Shown piece by piece: positions 44,341 to 55,640 of a DNA stretch of 64,000 nucleotides. The notes under the pieces were generated by a model. The model made no database searches and was not told the origin of the DNA. It worked only from the letters and a program-made list of their open reading frames with translations. A program made the translations under genes and the position numbers. Position 1 is the stretch's first letter. The number at the start of each line of letters is the position of its first letter. Origin of the DNA: Perca fluviatilis (Eukaryota; Chordata; Actinopteri; Perciformes; Percidae). The DNA lies in the NCBI RefSeq assembly GCF_010015445.1, contig NC_053121.1, forward strand, positions 31,857,434 to 31,921,433, given 5' to 3'.

Positions 44341-44720
44341 TTACAGTTGTTCGGTCAACTGTTTGGTTTTCTCCCTTTACTTTAACAGTAGACAGAAGTC
44401 CGGTGGGACTCATGGGAGAGAAATTATTGCCTCAATAAGTAGGCAGGAAGGCTGTTTTATTCACTTTAAACATTGGATGAAATTATTCTTTTCTCTAATA
44501 CAGGTGATGCGTCATGCGATGAGTCATTATTTAATTAGTCATGATGTATTTTTCAACAAATTCACTATGTTAGAAGTTATAAAGTTACTTAGCTTGTTTG
44601 GTAGCTTGATGGATAGTTAATTAGCTAGCTTGCTAATTCCATCCACCGTGCTTTCATGCTACATGCTGTTACAAGGGTGTGTGAATGAAACATTAAGTTG
44701 TTCAACTTTACCAACTTAGT

Positions 44721-44764
44721 GGCCGGCCGGCCGGCCGGCTGGCTGGCTGGCTAGTTAGTTAGCT
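44721..44764 (+). repeat. GGCC/GGCT tetranucleotide array grading to TAGT
   Basis: GGCCGGCCGGCCGGCCGG changes to GGCTGGCTGGCT and then AGTTAGTTAGCT. A single tetramer array appears to have drifted through stepwise unit changes. Confidence 0.85.
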
Positions 44765-44934
44765 TGCTCGCTAGGAGGCTCAGTTCTCAGTTCAGCATCA
44801 TCTGTATTAGAAAAAAGAATCACTTTATCCAATGTTTAAAGTTAGAAAATAGCTTTGCCAGCCTACTTACATGGAGTTCCACAACTAACGTTACACATAT
44901 CCTATACAAGTACAATTGTGGCTCTATTATTATC

Positions 44935-45167
44935 GGCACCTTCAGACACCGCCTACCAAGAGCCTGGGTCTGTCCGAGGTTTCTCCCTAAAAGGGAGTTT
45001 TTCTTCGCCACTGTCGCACTAAATGCTTGCTCTTGGGGGAATTATTGGAATTGTTGGGTCTTTGTATATCATAGAGTGTGGTCTAGACCTACTCTATCAG
45101 TAAAGTGTCCTGAGATAACTCTTGTTATGATTTGATACTATAAATAAAATTGAATTGAATTGAATTA
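44935..45167 (+). repeat. Retroposon 3' tail with (GAATT)n
   Basis: GGTCTGTCCGAGGTTTCTCC, CCACTGTCGCACTAAATGCT, GTGGTCTAGACCTACTCTAT and GTGTCCTGAGATAACTCTTG lead to ACTATAAATAAAATTGAATT repeats. I know this ordered set as the end of a very common teleost retroposon (LINE- or SINE-type). No reverse transcriptase is present. The 123-codon frame ending here is an artefact. Confidence 0.7.
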
Positions 45168-47229
45168 TTTGTGTCCCCTTCAGTAAGAATTTCTTTTTCT
45201 TTTTTCTTAAGAGCTATATGGAATTGCTCTTAAAAAATTGTACACCCATGTGTCTGTTGTTTTGGTTCTACCTCCTGGCCAACTCAGGCAGAGGCCCATG
45301 TCAGCTTTAACTTTGCCTTGCAAATTCACGCTGTTGGCTGATAGAGCCACAATGATCTGTTGTGTTTTTAAATGGAGAAGTCATAATTGTGGCGCCATGT
45401 TATCACCTTACCAGATTGCAAACTGCAGCATTGCTTTTATATACCATTTACAGTTTGTGATCACTCTGCTCAGTATTTCATCTCTGCAATTAGCTCAAAT
45501 CACTTCACTTAAGAATATTAGTCCTGTGAGATGAGGGCTTATGTGTATGAACGGTGATGCAGAGACAGATCATCTCTGCTCCTTAAACCTCCCCTGGATA
45601 AATAAGGCTTGAGAAGAAAGTGGCTCACGGTAGACGACCGAATTGCTTTTGTTGTGTAACACACACACGTCTGTCATCCAGAACTCTCTCCTCCTCCATC
45701 CTGTACGTTCTCCATCACTGGGTGATTAGGACTCAGGGATGATGGATGGGGCAGAGAGGAGCTCTTCCTCTATGCTTCTTCTCAAGCCTGTATGTCACAA
45801 ACATGCTCCCCAGCGGCCATCAATCTGGTATCACAGCCTCTCAAACCTGCGTCCAATAAAGCGACGGCACTTCAGACTAAAGGAGAAATAAGAAGCATGA
45901 GAGAGAGTGAGATTGAGGGAGCAAGAGAGGGAATCAGAGAGAGAAAGGGAAAACAAGCTGACATCAAATGTACCTCAGAGGGTCGTCAAGAGGAAGCACT
46001 GAGCGAGTGGCGTCCCGGTATGAGCGCCTACAGACGGGAAGTGAGCGCCAGGCGGGGAGCGTCTGCGAGAAGAGGATGAGCTAATGCAAGGGGGGGAGGA
46101 GAGAATCGCCTTTTCCTCCTCTTGAGTCGACTTGATTTATGTGACAACTTTAAAAACATTAGGCACAAATAAAATCTCTGAGGATCATTTTGGTAGTAAA
46201 TCAAAGACTTATTACTCTGATCCACATGATGTCAAAATGGAAAGGAAGCATTTTGTGAAACACGTAGTAATGATGTGAGGCTACACGGATATGAAGATCG
46301 AGTAGATTCATTATCAGAACACATAAGTGCATCAGCATTTACAACCTGATATCAGTGAAAATGTTGAGTGAAGAGGCGTTCAGGTGAGCTAGAGAGTTTG
46401 AAGACCTTTGTGTCAAGCTTTAATGTTTTTTATTTTTTATTTATTTCTCACACAAGCTCAAGCTTAAGCTCAAGCATAATTTAAAGTGTCAATATCTTAA
46501 TGTTTTGTCAACCAATGACCTCAGCTTTCTTCATTGAAGAGATCCCCATTGTTTATTTGGCAATACATTGGCTTCCATTCATTTCTCCAAGTGCAGTCAG
46601 ATGTATCAGAAATCTTATCAGTAGACTTTTCAAACATGCTTGAGTTTTATAATCCATCATAGTAAACATGAAGTTAGCATAAATTGTGTCAATGTTGCAT
46701 TATCATTACGTGGTAATGCAGTTTAAGAGCAGAATGATTTGATTAGAAACATCTGCACGCCATTACCTCATACTGATAATGTAACAGGCAAAAATGAAGG
46801 GTGACTTGATGCTCACTGTGATGGATTACACAATTTAGGCAAGCTTTGATAGTTTCATACCAAAGAGAAATCAATGGAAATCAATGGAGGGCATGGAACA
46901 ATAGCAAAAACACATGCAGATTTCTAAAACACAGCAACAGGGATTGCAAAATGGTGAGCTGTGGTGTAAATTATATACTGTATGATTTGTTTTGAATGGG
47001 CTCAAACATGCAGAATCCTTGATAAAATTGTCAACATCTAAAGGTCAACTACTAAACACCATAGTCATTGTTTCATATCAAATGCGATGTGTTGTACAGA
47101 GCCAAAACAACTGTCTAAATTCTGAATTGTAAGTACAATTTCTCTTGTTTCCCCAAATCAGAATTGTGACTTCAGATATATTGATTTATTGACTCTTCTT
47201 CAAACCTTTTTGTTGCTTAATTCCATGGA
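45168..47229. other. Unique sequence
   Basis: A 95-codon frame (45792-46079) with an arginine/glutamate-rich tail arises from GAGA-rich DNA. A short AAGCTCAAGCTTAAGCTCAA repeat lies at about 46455-46480. No gene is supported. Confidence 0.4.
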
Positions 47230-47520
47230 ACCAAAACGCAACAGGGGAGAGACTAGTGACAGTTTGACTGGCAGCGATGTCATTAATGCCCCTATGGCAA
47301 CTGTCATGGATATTACTGTCACATCCTCTCAGCCTGAAGACACTGTATTTAATTGAACTGTCATCTTTAGGTCAAAGTAATACCGTTCCAAATGGCAGGA
47401 CACTGACTAAGATCCCCTCTGACAGCAATTACAAACAAATCCAGCTCCACATCAGTTACATCGCTGATCTCTCTCACATCAGATTGATTGTCCCATATCA
47501 ATCAAACTGTCATTTGTAAG
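47230..47520. promoter_or_regulatory. Candidate conserved non-coding element
   Basis: GATGTCATTAATGCCCCTAT, GTATTTAATTGAACTGTCAT, GCTCCACATCAGTTACATCG and CCATATCAATCAAACTGTCA. It is 290 bases with even composition, no repeats, and repeated TGTCA and ATCA words compatible with TALE/homeodomain sites. Inference only. Confidence 0.45.
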
Positions 47521-47999
47521 AAGACGTTAACATGATGAATGGTCGGATGGTGAAGTAATAATTCACATTTTTTCAAATGGATAAATGATGATTTTCATCT
47601 CTACTATTGACTGACATAAAACAACAGTTATTCAAACTGTGCTTTTCTATTTGTTGTCACAAAAACTCCATGGCAGATAGGAAACATCTTTGCATTTTAC
47701 ATTCCCAGTGGCAGAAACATCCCTTTATTTGGAATAAGAAGGAAAATGGGTTAGTTATTTTAGCATTAGCAACAATAGCTTCAGTAGTTAAACAGGCAAA
47801 GAAAAGCTCCGCAAGGAGAGCATTCATCAGAACAACAAAAAGGCATCAAAGTGCAAATTAAATTTTGGGAAGCACCCACGTCTTGGGATTACCAAAGATG
47901 CCACAACCTAAAAAAATCTCAAATTACAAATCATTTAGAACCTGCGCTTTTCATATCAAACCATAGCACACCCACACCGTTGACTAATTGAGTATTAAT

Positions 48000-48240
48000 T
48001 CAGTAGATTGATTTAACACCTCTCCTGATGCCAGACGGCAGTGACAATAGCTAATACCCAAAGTGTTGGTGGAGTTGGATGGGCTTCAGTAATTGATGGT
48101 CGGATGTGTTTTTTCACTGATAATGTGTCTTTGCTGTCATGGGGTTGCTGCTTTCCTTCCTCTCGCTCCGTCAGAGCCCTTACTGTCAAAACAGCATATG
48201 TGGCTCCCCAATGAAGATGGATGACTCTCCGTCGGGTGGA
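48000..48240. promoter_or_regulatory. Candidate conserved non-coding element
   Basis: CCTGATGCCAGACGGCAGTG, CAGTAATTGATGGTCGGATG and CTCGCTCCGTCAGAGCCC, followed by purine-rich low-complexity DNA (48250-48460) that generates long frames on both strands. The frames are not genes. Confidence 0.35.
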
Positions 48241-48249
48241 TACTGAGGG

Positions 48250-48460
48250 ATGCCGAGGAGAAGAGGGGAGGGTAGCCAAGATGGAGGGTGAATGCAAAAA
48301 AGAAAGACAGAGACCAAATGGAGGTGGTGAAGGAGAGGCAGCAAAAGGAAAAGATAAAGACAGACAGAGGGAGGGAGGGACAGGAAAGACTAACGGGAGA
48401 GGGAAGGAGAGAGTGAGAGAACAAGGTAGGGAGACACAAGAAAGAGATGGAAGAGGTTGG
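48250..48460 (+). repeat. Purine-rich low-complexity tract
   Basis: GGAGAGGG, AAAGACAG and GAGAGTGAGAG words dominate. Arg/Glu/Gly-rich plus frames and Ser/Leu/Pro-rich minus frames are a by-product. Confidence 0.7.
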
Positions 48461-49149
48461 GGCACATATTGAGGTGTTTCCTATTTAGCCTGAGTATTCA
48501 CTATGATGTGTTTCCTTTGTGGGCGCTTTGGCCTTGGACCAAAACCAAAGAATGAGAACTTTTATTGTCATAGTCTCCCTATTCACAGGGAACCAAAAAA
48601 CATCACCTTTCAGCATTTTTCATTTAAAGATAATACATCTGTTTTGCATCTCGTTTTAATTTATGTTATTTCAGTGATATCAAGGCACATGCGAATTTAT
48701 TACATGTGGCAAACTTCACATATGATGAATTCACATGAAATATCATATTTCTCATGTGAAGTTCCACAAAAGGGAGTAGTGTTTATTTTTTTTCTTTCTT
48801 GGAAGTGCCATGATTCCTAAACAAGATGTCGCCAAAATATTAGTTAGTTAAAGGCAGGAAACAAAAAAAGTATTCAATAGTATTTCATAACAACACAAAA
48901 CTGCTTTTATACTCATCATATCTTTATTTCTTTAGCAAAATAGAAAAAAAACGATCCAAACAGAAGAGCAACCGAACGTGTAACAAATGTCATTTATGCT
49001 ATTAACAGATTGAAAATTAACTTCATTCCTAAAAGTCATAACAAACTACTTTTGCGTTACAAAATACCATTTTTGAAAGTCCACAGAGGTATTTCCTATA
49101 TGATGCTGTACATGTATATCAAAATAACTGCAACATAACAGGAAACTCC
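48461..49149. other. Unique AT-rich sequence
   Basis: Nothing recognised. The 105-codon frame 48503-48820 has no motif. Confidence 0.4.
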
Positions 49150-49350
49150 CACAGTCTTTATGAGAGTATGGCCTTAAAACTACAGCACAAAGACACACAT
49201 ATACACACTCTCACTCCCTGACATAAAGCTGCTTCCCTTGCTGCACCATCCATTAGCGTTGACCTTTGACCTGACCATTTGTGATCATATGATTGTGCAA
49301 CACAGAGGTCACGCTGGCTTGTCAAAACACCAGTGCTGATGCGTGACAAT
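49150..49350. promoter_or_regulatory. Candidate regulatory block containing a DR1 site
   Basis: Repeat-free sequence with CATAAAGCTGCTTCCCTTGC, GCACCATCCATTAGCGTTGA and AACACAGAGGTCACGCTGG. It contains the DR1 at 49260-49272 and another AGGTCA half-site at 49306-49311. Inference from composition plus the motif. Confidence 0.45.
49260..49272 (-). promoter_or_regulatory. Perfect DR1 nuclear-receptor site
   Basis: TGACCTTTGACCT on the plus strand is AGGTCAAAGGTCA on the minus strand: two AGGTCA half-sites with one spacer base. DR1 elements bind HNF4, COUP-TF (NR2F), RXR homodimers and PPAR/RXR. Binding here is untested. Confidence 0.55.
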
Positions 49351-50920
49351 GTGATAACCTACGTGCCAATCTGTTTGAGGTGATGTTTCTGAGTCCCTCA
49401 CTCCTTCCATGGCTCTTAGTGACTGACAAACATGGAGGGAGGGAGTGTTTGCATACCATCAGAGAGTCTGTGATTATGAAAAACATGGTAATTCATAAAA
49501 CAACTATTTAAATGGTTCTGAAGCATTTATAATGCATAATTTTGTCATGGGATTTATGGGACTGTCAACTAGCATTTTTTATGTGTTTATTGTTTTCTGC
49601 ACCAGTTCATTTTTATGCAGCATTGGACAACATATGATTTGTAAATACACTGTGTCTGTAAGAATTATCATTCACGAGAAGCAAGTCACTGAAGCTGTGC
49701 ATCTATCTTCTTTAACGTATGAACTTCTTCTTCAATGTGTGGAACATACTCACAGTTTTGAGCACATCTATTGTCCATTTGTATTCTCGTTAACTTCAAA
49801 ACATAGGACAAAACAGAGGATTTGGAAAGAAGTAGTTTACTTAGCCACATTTTAGTTAAAACTAGTGTTGAAAATTGCTGTTGGAGTACACTGAAACTGA
49901 CATACCAGTAAATGCAGTCTGCAAAGGAGCTAACTACAAACTTTGTACATCCACCTGCCAAGCCTACAGGGAGTGAGAGCTTCCCACTCAAGGTTTTGGG
50001 CATCACATTAGAATTTAAGTAATCTGTAGTATGACCTTTGTTGACTCCTATTGGAGACCAGTAGGAATTGCACCACCACTGAGTGTTTTCTCTCCTATAC
50101 ATGCTCTGCCACTGCCCATCCCTTATTTCTCTCTTAACCATAGTCTAAAAGTCGCACGCTGAAATTAAGTAATTCAAGTGAGCAAGCAGTCTTGTAAAAG
50201 AGATATTTAGCAAGTATGTAATATATCAAACTGGAAAACACTTTAATCGTATCATAAAATGGAAAAGTGGTTTTTTTTTTGGCTTGAGAGCAAAGCTTTT
50301 AAAGCATTTGTAGCTCAAATGTACCGTAGAACCGTCCTGCATCAATGAGCAACTGACATTGTAAGAGAGAGTGTGGTGATGGTGGTGTCGTGAAGCCCTG
50401 TGAATGTGGAGTTTTCATAACTCAAATGGACAGAAAATTGAGAAATCTCTGCACACGCATTCATTAAGTATTTGGGACCCCCTCGAAAACGAGATGATAC
50501 ATCTCAAGGGGTTTATCGTATAAACAAATTTGAATATATATATATTCGGTCAACAACCCTATCATAATCATTTGCACATGCGGCATTATCTTTTTCGTTG
50601 TTCCAAATCCAAATACATAAAGTCCCTCTAACTGTCGAAGAGTGTACAGTAAGTGATCTGCCATTGGACTAGAGCATGTGTTGTTTACCTTGTCAGCCAT
50701 GAAGGACAACAGGATTTGTTTGTGTACCAGCCGCGGTTATTCAGGTAGCATATTAGTTGGAGGAGATTGGAAGCAGGGAATATTCCCTGACACTAATGAA
50801 TATCAGTTTTATTAGGATATGATTGCGGCCATCAAAAAGGTTATTGCTTTCATAACATTGTATATTAAAAACAATTTAATCTCATCCTTGTAAACAGTAA
50901 TTCAATCTCTTTCAAGATGC
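49351..50920. other. Unique AT-rich sequence
   Basis: Frames at 49532-49855 (plus) and 49686-50141 (minus, 151 codons) overlap and have no motifs. A TATATATATAT run lies near 50535. No gene is supported. Confidence 0.4.
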
Positions 50921-51390
50921 ATCTCATGTGATTGATAGCAAAAGCATAAGTATATCATCCATACGATGTCAGCGGGGGACAACTGCCTTATTTCAAGACA
51001 CTGTCAATTTGTTCAAGAGGAGTCTTTTGACAAGTGTAACAGTGAAAGGGAGCTTCCCTTATGCATTTCTGTTCTTGCAATGAAACAAATAATGGGAAAA
51101 TAAATTTAAGGTATGAAATAGTAATACTAAATATCAGGATTCATATTTTCAAACCGAGAGGTCAACGATACCAGTGGGAAAAAAACAAGGCATGTGTGGT
51201 CATACACACGCTCAACACAGGGTTTGATGGAGTGTAATGATTCTTGAGATGATTAGAAAATGGATGTTGACCTCAGTTGTCCTCATTGTGGCCCCCACCA
51301 TTGATCACTGCACCTTCTTCCACTGCTGGCATTAAAGAACTCTCATGGTAAGAGTTTTATCATTGCAACTGTGTCCCAATTTGACCAGAA
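50921..51390 (+). repeat. Local duplication, copy 1
   Basis: Shares in order with 52387-52880: TCATGTGATTGATRGCAAAAGCA-type start, TATATCATCCATAC, AAGACAC, GTGTAACAGTG/GAAACAGTG, a TGCATTTCTGTTCTTG block, then TTAGAAAATGGATGTTGACC and TGTGTCCCAATTTGACC. Identity is high in some blocks and low between them, so the duplication is old. Confidence 0.65.
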
Positions 51391-51448
51391 ACAAGAGAGA
51401 AGAAAGAGATTAAGAGGAGTAGAGAATGAGAGAGAAAGAGAGAAAGAA

Positions 51449-51479
<31 letters not shown>

Positions 51480-51481
51480 AG
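51391..51481 (+). repeat. Imperfect (GA)n tract
   Basis: GAGA and GAAAG units to 51480. The flanking pseudo-ORFs are repeat artefacts. Confidence 0.85.
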
Positions 51482-52000
51482 CTTTTAAAAGGATTTTGTC
51501 GGTTATTGACTGGTTGCACTCTTCGGCTAATAGCCATTTAAAGATTATGGGCCTGCTGGTGGAAATCAAGGCCTCCATTGTTTGCCTTATTGCATTCTGG
51601 CAGATGGGGGCTGACACAACAACACGCAGCATCCCTCCGGGCACGCTCGCCGAGCACCGACCCTCCATCAGCAGATCTCCTATTGAACTGGCCCTAATAA
51701 CTGGCCATGAATTATTAATCCACGTACCATATTGAAGACAGAGAGGGAAGAGGAAAAAACAAGAGAGGATTGTGGGCCGGTTGCAGTGAGTGTGATTGGC
51801 GTACAGGTGCCAGTCGAAGGAAAGAAGGTCCGTTCAAAAGAGTCCCAGGGCGGCCATTTCTCGGAACGGGGAGGACATTCCGATAACTGGCGCGGGAAGA
51901 TAAAATATATATTCATTAAATGTCAGATTGCTGATGAAATGGGTCCGATCCATTAGTGGGTAGCGGAGCGGCCGGTTAATGTTTCCCGGTTGCTCTTGGG
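51482..52000. promoter_or_regulatory. Long candidate conserved non-coding element
   Basis: About 500 bases of complex sequence: TCTTCGGCTAATAGCCATTT, GGCCTGCTGGTGGAAATCAA, TGCCTTATTGCATTCTGGCA, GCCCTAATAACTGGCCATGA, ATTATTAATCCACG and CATTCCGATAACTGGCGCGG. It is CpG-retaining with many ATTA cores, and it lies between two copies of a local duplication. It is the strongest enhancer-like block in the window. The frames across it (51496-51735 plus, 51680-51916 minus) have no domains. Confidence 0.5.
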
Positions 52001-52386
52001 TTGGGTGGCTTTTAGTGTTGCTCTGGGTTGCTGCTGGAAACAGGATCAGTTGATCTGGGGGGAAAAAAAGTTTGCAACAGTAAGAGCAGGTGTTGTTCAA
52101 AATAAAAAGGAAACACTTTGGAAATCTGAGTCAAATGCACCTGTTGGTGAAACCCAGTAACGTTGCTGTGTTTCATGTCAAGTGAACCTGATCGCTGATT
52201 TGCAGTTTATCTGTCTTCTCTCCTCCGGTCAGGTGATTTATTTGCATGGATTGATTGCTTACTTTGGCGAGACTAACTTCTCTTTTCTTAAGCTGCCACA
52301 TAAAGTGTTTTGATTCAGAGGACAGTTCGGATCGGAAGAAAAATTCTCCCTAATCAACTTTTTGTATGGCTATTTGTGGAAAACAG

Positions 52387-52880
52387 CCCCTCATGTGATT
52401 GATGCCAAAAGCAGTATATCATCCATACAATGTCCCTGGGGAAAAAACTTATGTCAAGACACTTGCTTCAAGACGATTCTTTTTACAATTGAAACAGTGT
52501 TGGAAACAACACAAATGACTTCTATGTCTTTGCATATTTCTGTACTTGTGTTGAATAATACGGGGAAATCATTTTTTTAAGGTAAAAATCGGTCTTTGGT
52601 GTTTTTTGCCCCCAACGTCTCTTTCCAGGCAAAGCAGCAATGGTTATGTTTAGGATTAAGGTTAGGGTTAGCTGCCTGGAAGGCACCATCGGAGGGAAAA
52701 AACACGACAGAGCGTAAAAAATCATTAGGATGCATGTGGACCTAGAAGTTAAATATGCCAAAAAGCAGTCAACATGAGGCTAGATGGAGAGTAACAATAT
52801 CTGAGATTATTAGAAAATGGATGTTGACCTCACTTGTCAAGAGTTTTATCGTCGCTGTGTCCCAATTTGACCCACCTGGT
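52387..52880 (+). repeat. Local duplication, copy 2, with inserted hairpin element
   Basis: The order of shared words is the same as in 50921-51390, but the middle is interrupted by a different sequence at about 52595-52695 that looks like a mobile hairpin element. Orientation is direct and the offset is about 1.47 kb. Confidence 0.65.
52595..52695. mobile_element. Hairpin-type short element
   Basis: GTGTTTTTTGCCCCCAACGT and CTCTTTCCAGGCA are followed by GGTTATGTTTAGGATTAAGG, TTAGGGTTAG and TGCCTGGAAGG. CCAGGCA and TGCCTGG form the inverted pair. I recall related foldback elements from fish; this copy is incomplete. Confidence 0.5.
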
Positions 52881-53395
52881 ACTAACTTGTTAATGCTAAC
52901 TTATTTCAAAAAACATAGCGTAACATAACAGTTTGCAGATACTGTTTGCCTTGAGGTCTGTTGGCAATACTCTTTGGCAATATTTACCCAAGAAGAGGTG
53001 CCAAAAAAGTGACATGTCAGAACAAGTCCAATCAACTGTGTTCAACAATATATATGGATTGTAATATGAACCGCACTGACAAAGCCTTCTGTACAGACCT
53101 ATTTGATCTTTATGTTGACTTACAAAAGTCGTTAGATTAGTGTTTATTGAGTTCATCAAATGACAAATAGTGTCAAGGCTTTCTGTGTAGCTCCGTGGTA
53201 GTTTTTTTTTTTTTTGAGATATCAAAGAACCTTATCAGCAGTCCCAGCAAAAAAATATATAATTCATAAAATATATCATTTTATCATATGTACAACTGGT
53301 TCACATTTGGAGTTTTTTTACATCTGTTTCTCCAAGTGTGTCAGCTGTAAGATCCCAGTGAAATAAAAAGCCTTTGGCAGGGCTGTTCTCACTTC
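52881..53395. other. Unique AT-rich sequence
   Basis: Nothing recognised. The 109-codon minus frame 52896-53225 starts at a poly-T tract and has no motif. Confidence 0.4.
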
Positions 53396-53640
53396 CCGTT
53401 GATTCAAAATGAAGTCTACCCAGTGCCTGATGAATTGAATTTCCTGTGTCAAAAGCCTGCGATTTCAAAGAAAATAATGAACAACGCCCGAAGAATCCCC
53501 TTTCAGATTTCATTACGAGGGAGAGGTTCTAATTGCGAGGAAATTAAATTTCCATGGCTTTCCCTTTCTCCGAGTTACTCGGCTGCCGCCGATGATGTGG
53601 TGAGGTTTGTTTCAGTTTGACGCTTTATATCCTTTTAAAA
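53396..53640. promoter_or_regulatory. Candidate conserved non-coding element
   Basis: GAAAATAATGAACAACGCCC, CTTTCAGATTTCATTACGAG, CTAATTGCGAGGAAATTAAA and TCGGCTGCCGCCGATGATGT. Dense ATTA/TAAT cores and CpG retention, without repeats. The plus frame 53399-53620 has no domain. Confidence 0.45.
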
Positions 53641-54999
53641 GCCAATCATCTACTGTTAACCAAAACCACAACTGGAATAATACAATCAGCTCAAACAGGA
53701 GATTAATGTGTCGTTGTTTAGCTGCTGTCGGTGGACGATGAAAGCTGCTGCTGCAGGTTCACAAACATCAAAGAGACACCCAAATGAGTCTTCCCTCATC
53801 TTTCTGCCTGAAAGCTGCTACTTGGATGAGTGCCCCCTTTTCATCAGATGCACAGACATCAAACTGCAATAAGCACCTGAAAGAGAGCCAAGAGTAAAGA
53901 CAAATAGACTTGGCTCGCTTCTAGTGCAACTGCCTCGTTGTTGAGGCAGTTGAGGAAATGTAAACTTTTAACAGCATGTCATTTTTTGTAAATGTTGCTG
54001 AAGTATGAATGTGACTTACCAATATAGAATATGTTAACAGCATGTCGTGAGTTCATAAAAATGAACCTGAAAGATGTATGACGCTTTGTTTGCTTTTTGT
54101 TTAGACCATAACAGCTGTTATGGCTGCTGTGCAAAACTCATTAAATGTGTCATTTCCTGTATGGGTTTTCCACGGGAAATACCTACCTGATTCAGCAAAT
54201 GTAAAAGTGTATGACTTGTGTTATATTAGTCATCAACAGAGATGAGCTAAGTGGACCTTTATTTAGACAAAATGTTGCTACTGTCACAGTAAGAGTGTCA
54301 GCTTAATGCAAAATGTAAGAAATTCTTTACGGCAGAAGAGAGCGAGATCCAACTTTTGACCAAATGTTTTCTTGTCGCTTCTTCATCCTCCTCTGTGTTA
54401 TGATTTACTTCCCTGCTTCCTTATGTCTCTGGGGCAAAAGCTCTCTTTCTCTCTCTCTTTAGGCATCATTTAGTAGTGAATATAATGTAATTTACTTGAT
54501 GTAAAATTAATAGTAAGTTGTAACCTTTTTACTTCATATGTTTTTTTATGCAAGGTTGATTTTAGCTAGGCTGTAAAGAATGTTTGGATTTAAAAAGAGC
54601 CCTTGATTGTATTGTCAACAAGGTTGTTCCCTTCAATAATAGGACATTTTAGATGTTTTCATGACAATTCAAGTAGGTATCAATATTACTTATGTATTAA
54701 AACATTGCATTTTTTGAAAAAAAATGCTAAATGTTCTTTTATATCATATATGTCATTGTACACCAACAGTCAATAAAGCTCAAATAAGACAAACTAAATG
54801 AAATGTTTGGTTTGTGTCAGGTATCTATAGAAGGTCTAAGCAACTGTTGAATACCTCATTGAATATTCACCACAAGAACATACAAAGTGTACTTTTGACT
54901 GGATTATAATGGTGGTGCAAATAAATCATCTGCACAAAAAAGCGGAAGACCTGAAATGAGCTTAATCGTGTGCCATGACACAATTATATGGGTGAGCAC

Positions 55000-55001
<2 letters not shown>
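53641..55001. other. Unique sequence
   Basis: A perfect short inverted word, CAACTGCCTC...GAGGCAGTTG, lies at about 53928-53952 with a 5-base loop. Otherwise nothing is recognised. Confidence 0.45.
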
Positions 55002-55054
<53 letters not shown>

Positions 55055-55103
55055 TGTGTGTGTGTGTGTTTTTTTTGGTGTGTGGGTGGGTTTGTGTGTG
55101 TGT
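55002..55103 (+). repeat. Long interrupted (GT)n microsatellite
   Basis: TG units run from 55002 to about 55070, followed by a T8 run and more TG/GGGTG units to 55103. Threonine/histidine frames on the minus strand are repeat artefacts. Confidence 0.9.
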
Positions 55104-55319
55104 AAAGAGAAAGAGAGAAGGAAAACGCCTGCAGGCAGAGAATGAATAGGACGTGGAAATGGGGAGGGGGTAGCAAACACAGAGCAGGTCAAAATGAACA
55201 CCATCTGGGTACATGAAAGGGAGGTGTGGTGGGGGGGGGGCGACAAAACAAAAGCACCAGTGCTGCCAGCATGTAGCCAGCGACGCCACAATACCACCAC
55301 CTTCAACGATGTAAACCCC

Positions 55320-55640
55320 CAATCAGGTGGAAGAGGAGCAGTGGAGCTCGTCATCACTCATGAAGACCCTCCCCCCCTCTTCTCTTATCCCCCTGTGGGT
55401 TCAGATCATTGCCAAAGGAGCCACAGGCCACTTGCAGGCTGACTGTCAGCTCCTCTAATGGGCCTGGCTGTTTATTTTGTACCGCTTGGAAGTGGATTAG
55501 CTGGAGGTAATTATGGTTAATGATCTGCCCGCCTCACCCCGCTGATCTGTAGTCACCCGTTTGCTTGGCTAGTAGCAGCGTATAGCCACCGGCACCATTA
55601 ATATGGGATAATGTTACCTATTAGAGCTACAAAAGGGAAA
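55320..55640. promoter_or_regulatory. Candidate conserved non-coding element
   Basis: GGCTGACTGTCAGCTCCTCT, AATGGGCCTGGCTGTTTATT, GTGGATTAGCTGGAGGTAAT, TATGGTTAATGATCTGCCCG and CCGGCACCATTAATATGGGA. Repeat-free and rich in ATTA/TAAT cores. One of the better enhancer candidates. Confidence 0.45.

Noticed and set aside
48013..48465. 150-codon Ser/Leu/Pro-rich minus-strand frame
   Set aside because: It is the reverse of a purine-rich low-complexity tract; another long frame overlaps it on the same strand and one on the opposite strand.
49686..50141. 151-codon minus-strand frame
   Set aside because: It overlaps an equally open plus-strand frame, has no domain, no bias and no splice context.
52640..52672. 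TTAGGGTTAG as an interstitial telomere repeat
   Set aside because: Fewer than two telomeric units, within a hairpin element that carries this word by itself.
54962..55357. Thr/His-rich 131-codon frame
   Set aside because: It is produced by the (GT)n microsatellite.
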